From Candidatus Bathyarchaeota archaeon (GTDB taxonomy: Archaea; Thermoproteota; Bathyarchaeia; Bathyarchaeales; UBA233), in assembly GCA_025057795.1 (NCBI GenBank), contig JANXEP010000020.1, positions 1-5,186 on the forward strand: a DNA stretch of 5,186 nucleotides, given 5' to 3'. The notes under the pieces were generated by a model, which was not told where the DNA came from, searched no databases, and saw nothing but the letters and a program-made list of their open reading frames with translations. Positions 4,552 through 5,186 of the stretch are shown here, one piece after another (within the stretch, counting starts at the first letter, position 1; every line of letters begins with the position of its first letter). The translations under genes were made by a program, and so were the position numbers.

Positions 4552-4908
4552 TCAAAAATGGCCGAGGTAGCTCAGCCTGGGAGAGCGCCCGGCTGAAGAC
4601 CGGGTTGTCGCTGGTTCAAATCCGGCCCTCGGCACTGAACCTTTTCTCTGAAGAAAAGCTTCACCAAAAGAGGATAGAGCTTCTTTTTGCGGTGCGTTTA
4701 TGTTTTGAGCTTCTATGTATTCCAAAACGCTTTGAAGTGCTTGTTCACAAATTCTGCTTATGTTTAGGTTTCTTTTCCGTGCTTCCTCTATTAAGCTAAG
4801 CGGAAGAGTTATTCCGACTGTTTTTCTAGGTTCTATTTTTCGAGTTTTTACTCGAGTAGTTTGGCCTATTTTACTCGAGTGATTTAGGTTCAAACCCTCT
4901 TTACTCAT
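4552..4908 (-). CDS. CcdA-like / ribbon-helix-helix protein, C-terminus antisense to tRNA-Phe
   Basis: Probable DNA-binding regulator or antitoxin. From the ATG at 4908 (118 residues) it has a basic N-terminal region, then a beta strand and two helices typical of CcdA/ribbon-helix-helix proteins: KTVGITLPLSLIEEARKRN (about 29-47), then LNISRICEQALQSVLEYIEA (48-67). The start is set by the ATGA overlap with the preceding gene and by GAGGTG at 4920-4925. An upstream in-frame start at 4953 exists but has less support. Residues 92-116 are the antisense translation of tRNA-Phe (AGFEPAT, a peptide known as a tRNA by-product), so the natural C-terminus may have been replaced or extended at a tRNA junction. 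No classical toxin is recognisable beside it. Confidence 0.72.
   Translation of the reverse strand: MSKEGLNLNHSSKIGQTTRVKTRKIEPRKTVGITLPLSLIEEARKRNLNISRICEQALQSVLEYIEAQNINAPQKEALSSFGEAFLQRKGSVPRAGFEPATTRSSAGRSPRLSYLGHF
4561..4634 (+). tRNA. tRNA-Phe (GAA)
   Basis: An intron-free 74-nt tRNA. The acceptor stem is GCCGAGG/CCTCGGC, the D stem GCTC/GAGC, and the anticodon stem CCCGG/CCGGG with loop CTGAAGA and anticodon GAA at 4595-4597. The T arm is GCTGG, TTCAAAT, CCGGC, with discriminator A at 4634. CCA is not encoded. A minus-strand coding frame runs antisense through the whole gene. Confidence 0.96.
4641..4658. repeat. Hairpin just downstream of tRNA-Phe
   Basis: CTTTTCT (4641-4647) and AGAAAAG (4652-4658) form a 7-bp stem with a 4-nt loop, beginning 6 nt after the tRNA. 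It could help tRNA 3' processing or transcription termination, but it also lies within the C-terminal codons of the antisense gene. Confidence 0.4.
4850..4880. repeat. Two palindromic ACTCGAGT sites, 23 bp apart
   Basis: ACTCGAGT occurs at 4850-4857 and 4873-4880, each preceded by TTTT and followed by a purine pair and TTT. A further CGAGT at 4841-4845 forms a small hairpin with the first site. They lie in the first 20 codons of the ribbon-helix-helix gene and might be an internal operator for its product. Confidence 0.6.
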
Positions 4909-5186
4909 GGCCCTAACACACCTCTTAGAGTTTTCTCGATTTCGGCCCACCATTTAGGATACTTCCGTAAAACACTAAACATCTTTTTTAATTCATTTTC
5001 ATCTAAAGGTAGAAACGCTACTTCTGTTTTTCCTTTGAGCGTTTTCAATATAGCGTTTGCTGTTTCAGGGCCTACGCTTTCAATAATCTCATATGTAGCG
5101 AGTAAATCTTCTTTATCTTCTGGCTTACAGTATTTCAAAGCGTTTTCTTTAACTTTTTTAATGTTTGCTCCATAAAGGAGAGATGT
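4905..5186 (-). CDS. Hypothetical protein, 5' partial, in operon with the CcdA-like gene
   Basis: The frame is open to the right window edge (93 codons visible); a TTG at 5138 is probably internal. The visible part is a soluble, mostly helical and charged protein: DKEDLLATYEIIESVGPETANAILKT, a short beta-like segment TEVAFLPLDENE, then LKKMFSVLRKYPKWWAEIEKTLRG. There is no membrane span or recognisable catalytic motif. Its TGA overlaps the next gene's ATG (ATGA), indicating co-transcription and coupled translation. Partnership with an antitoxin-like protein raises the possibility of a toxin or other regulated partner, but the sequence alone does not support that. Confidence 0.7.
   Translation of the reverse strand, partial: TSLLYGANIKKVKENALKYCKPEDKEDLLATYEIIESVGPETANAILKTLKGKTEVAFLPLDENELKKMFSVLRKYPKWWAEIEKTLRGVLGP

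Noticed and set aside
4605..4799. Plus-strand open frame of 64 codons
   Set aside because: It starts inside tRNA-Phe and is antisense to the CcdA-like gene.

Overview
The window looks archaeal, most likely from the Thermoproteota or a Bathyarchaeia-like lineage. The evidence is a tRNA gene split by two short introns with bulge-helix-bulge geometry, tRNA genes without an encoded CCA, TATA/BRE-type promoters, Shine-Dalgarno sites of the GAGGTG type, one apparently leaderless gene, and an archaeal-type tyrosine recombinase. The lineage is an inference; no rRNA or universal marker gene is present.

Left part (1 to about 3890) reads as one end of an integrated plasmid or virus. It opens with a large D5/P4-like SF3 replicative helicase whose 5' end lies outside the window. 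This is followed by a stop/start-overlapping 100-residue gene on the same strand. Facing them on the minus strand are an archaeal integrase gene starting 13 nt beyond the 3' end of a tRNA-Val gene, a small probable DNA-binding protein, and a membrane-anchored DUF6680-type protein. Between the last two is a gene-free stretch (2402-2789) packed with CATG-centred repeats and an 18-bp perfect palindrome. It is a candidate origin, partition site or operator array.

Middle part (about 3891-4634) looks like host chromosome. Two tRNA genes, Val(CAC) on the minus strand and Phe(GAA) on the plus strand, point away from each other. Between them lie two very small genes: a 43-residue single-span membrane protein and a 54-residue acidic protein with a very strong ribosome binding site.

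Right part (4552-5186) holds a two-gene minus-strand operon: an unknown protein cut by the window edge and, overlapping it by ATGA, a CcdA-like/ribbon-helix-helix protein. The C-terminal 25 or so codons of the latter run antisense through tRNA-Phe.

Together, integrase, tRNA-Val and replicative helicase describe an element integrated at the tRNA-Val 3' end. The integrase frame stays open back through the 3' half of the tRNA, as expected for the SSV-type class whose attachment site lies inside the integrase gene. The most unusual signals are the doubly interrupted tRNA-Val, the repeat-rich region between the integrase-side genes, and inverted arrays of 9-bp repeats inside the helicase gene.
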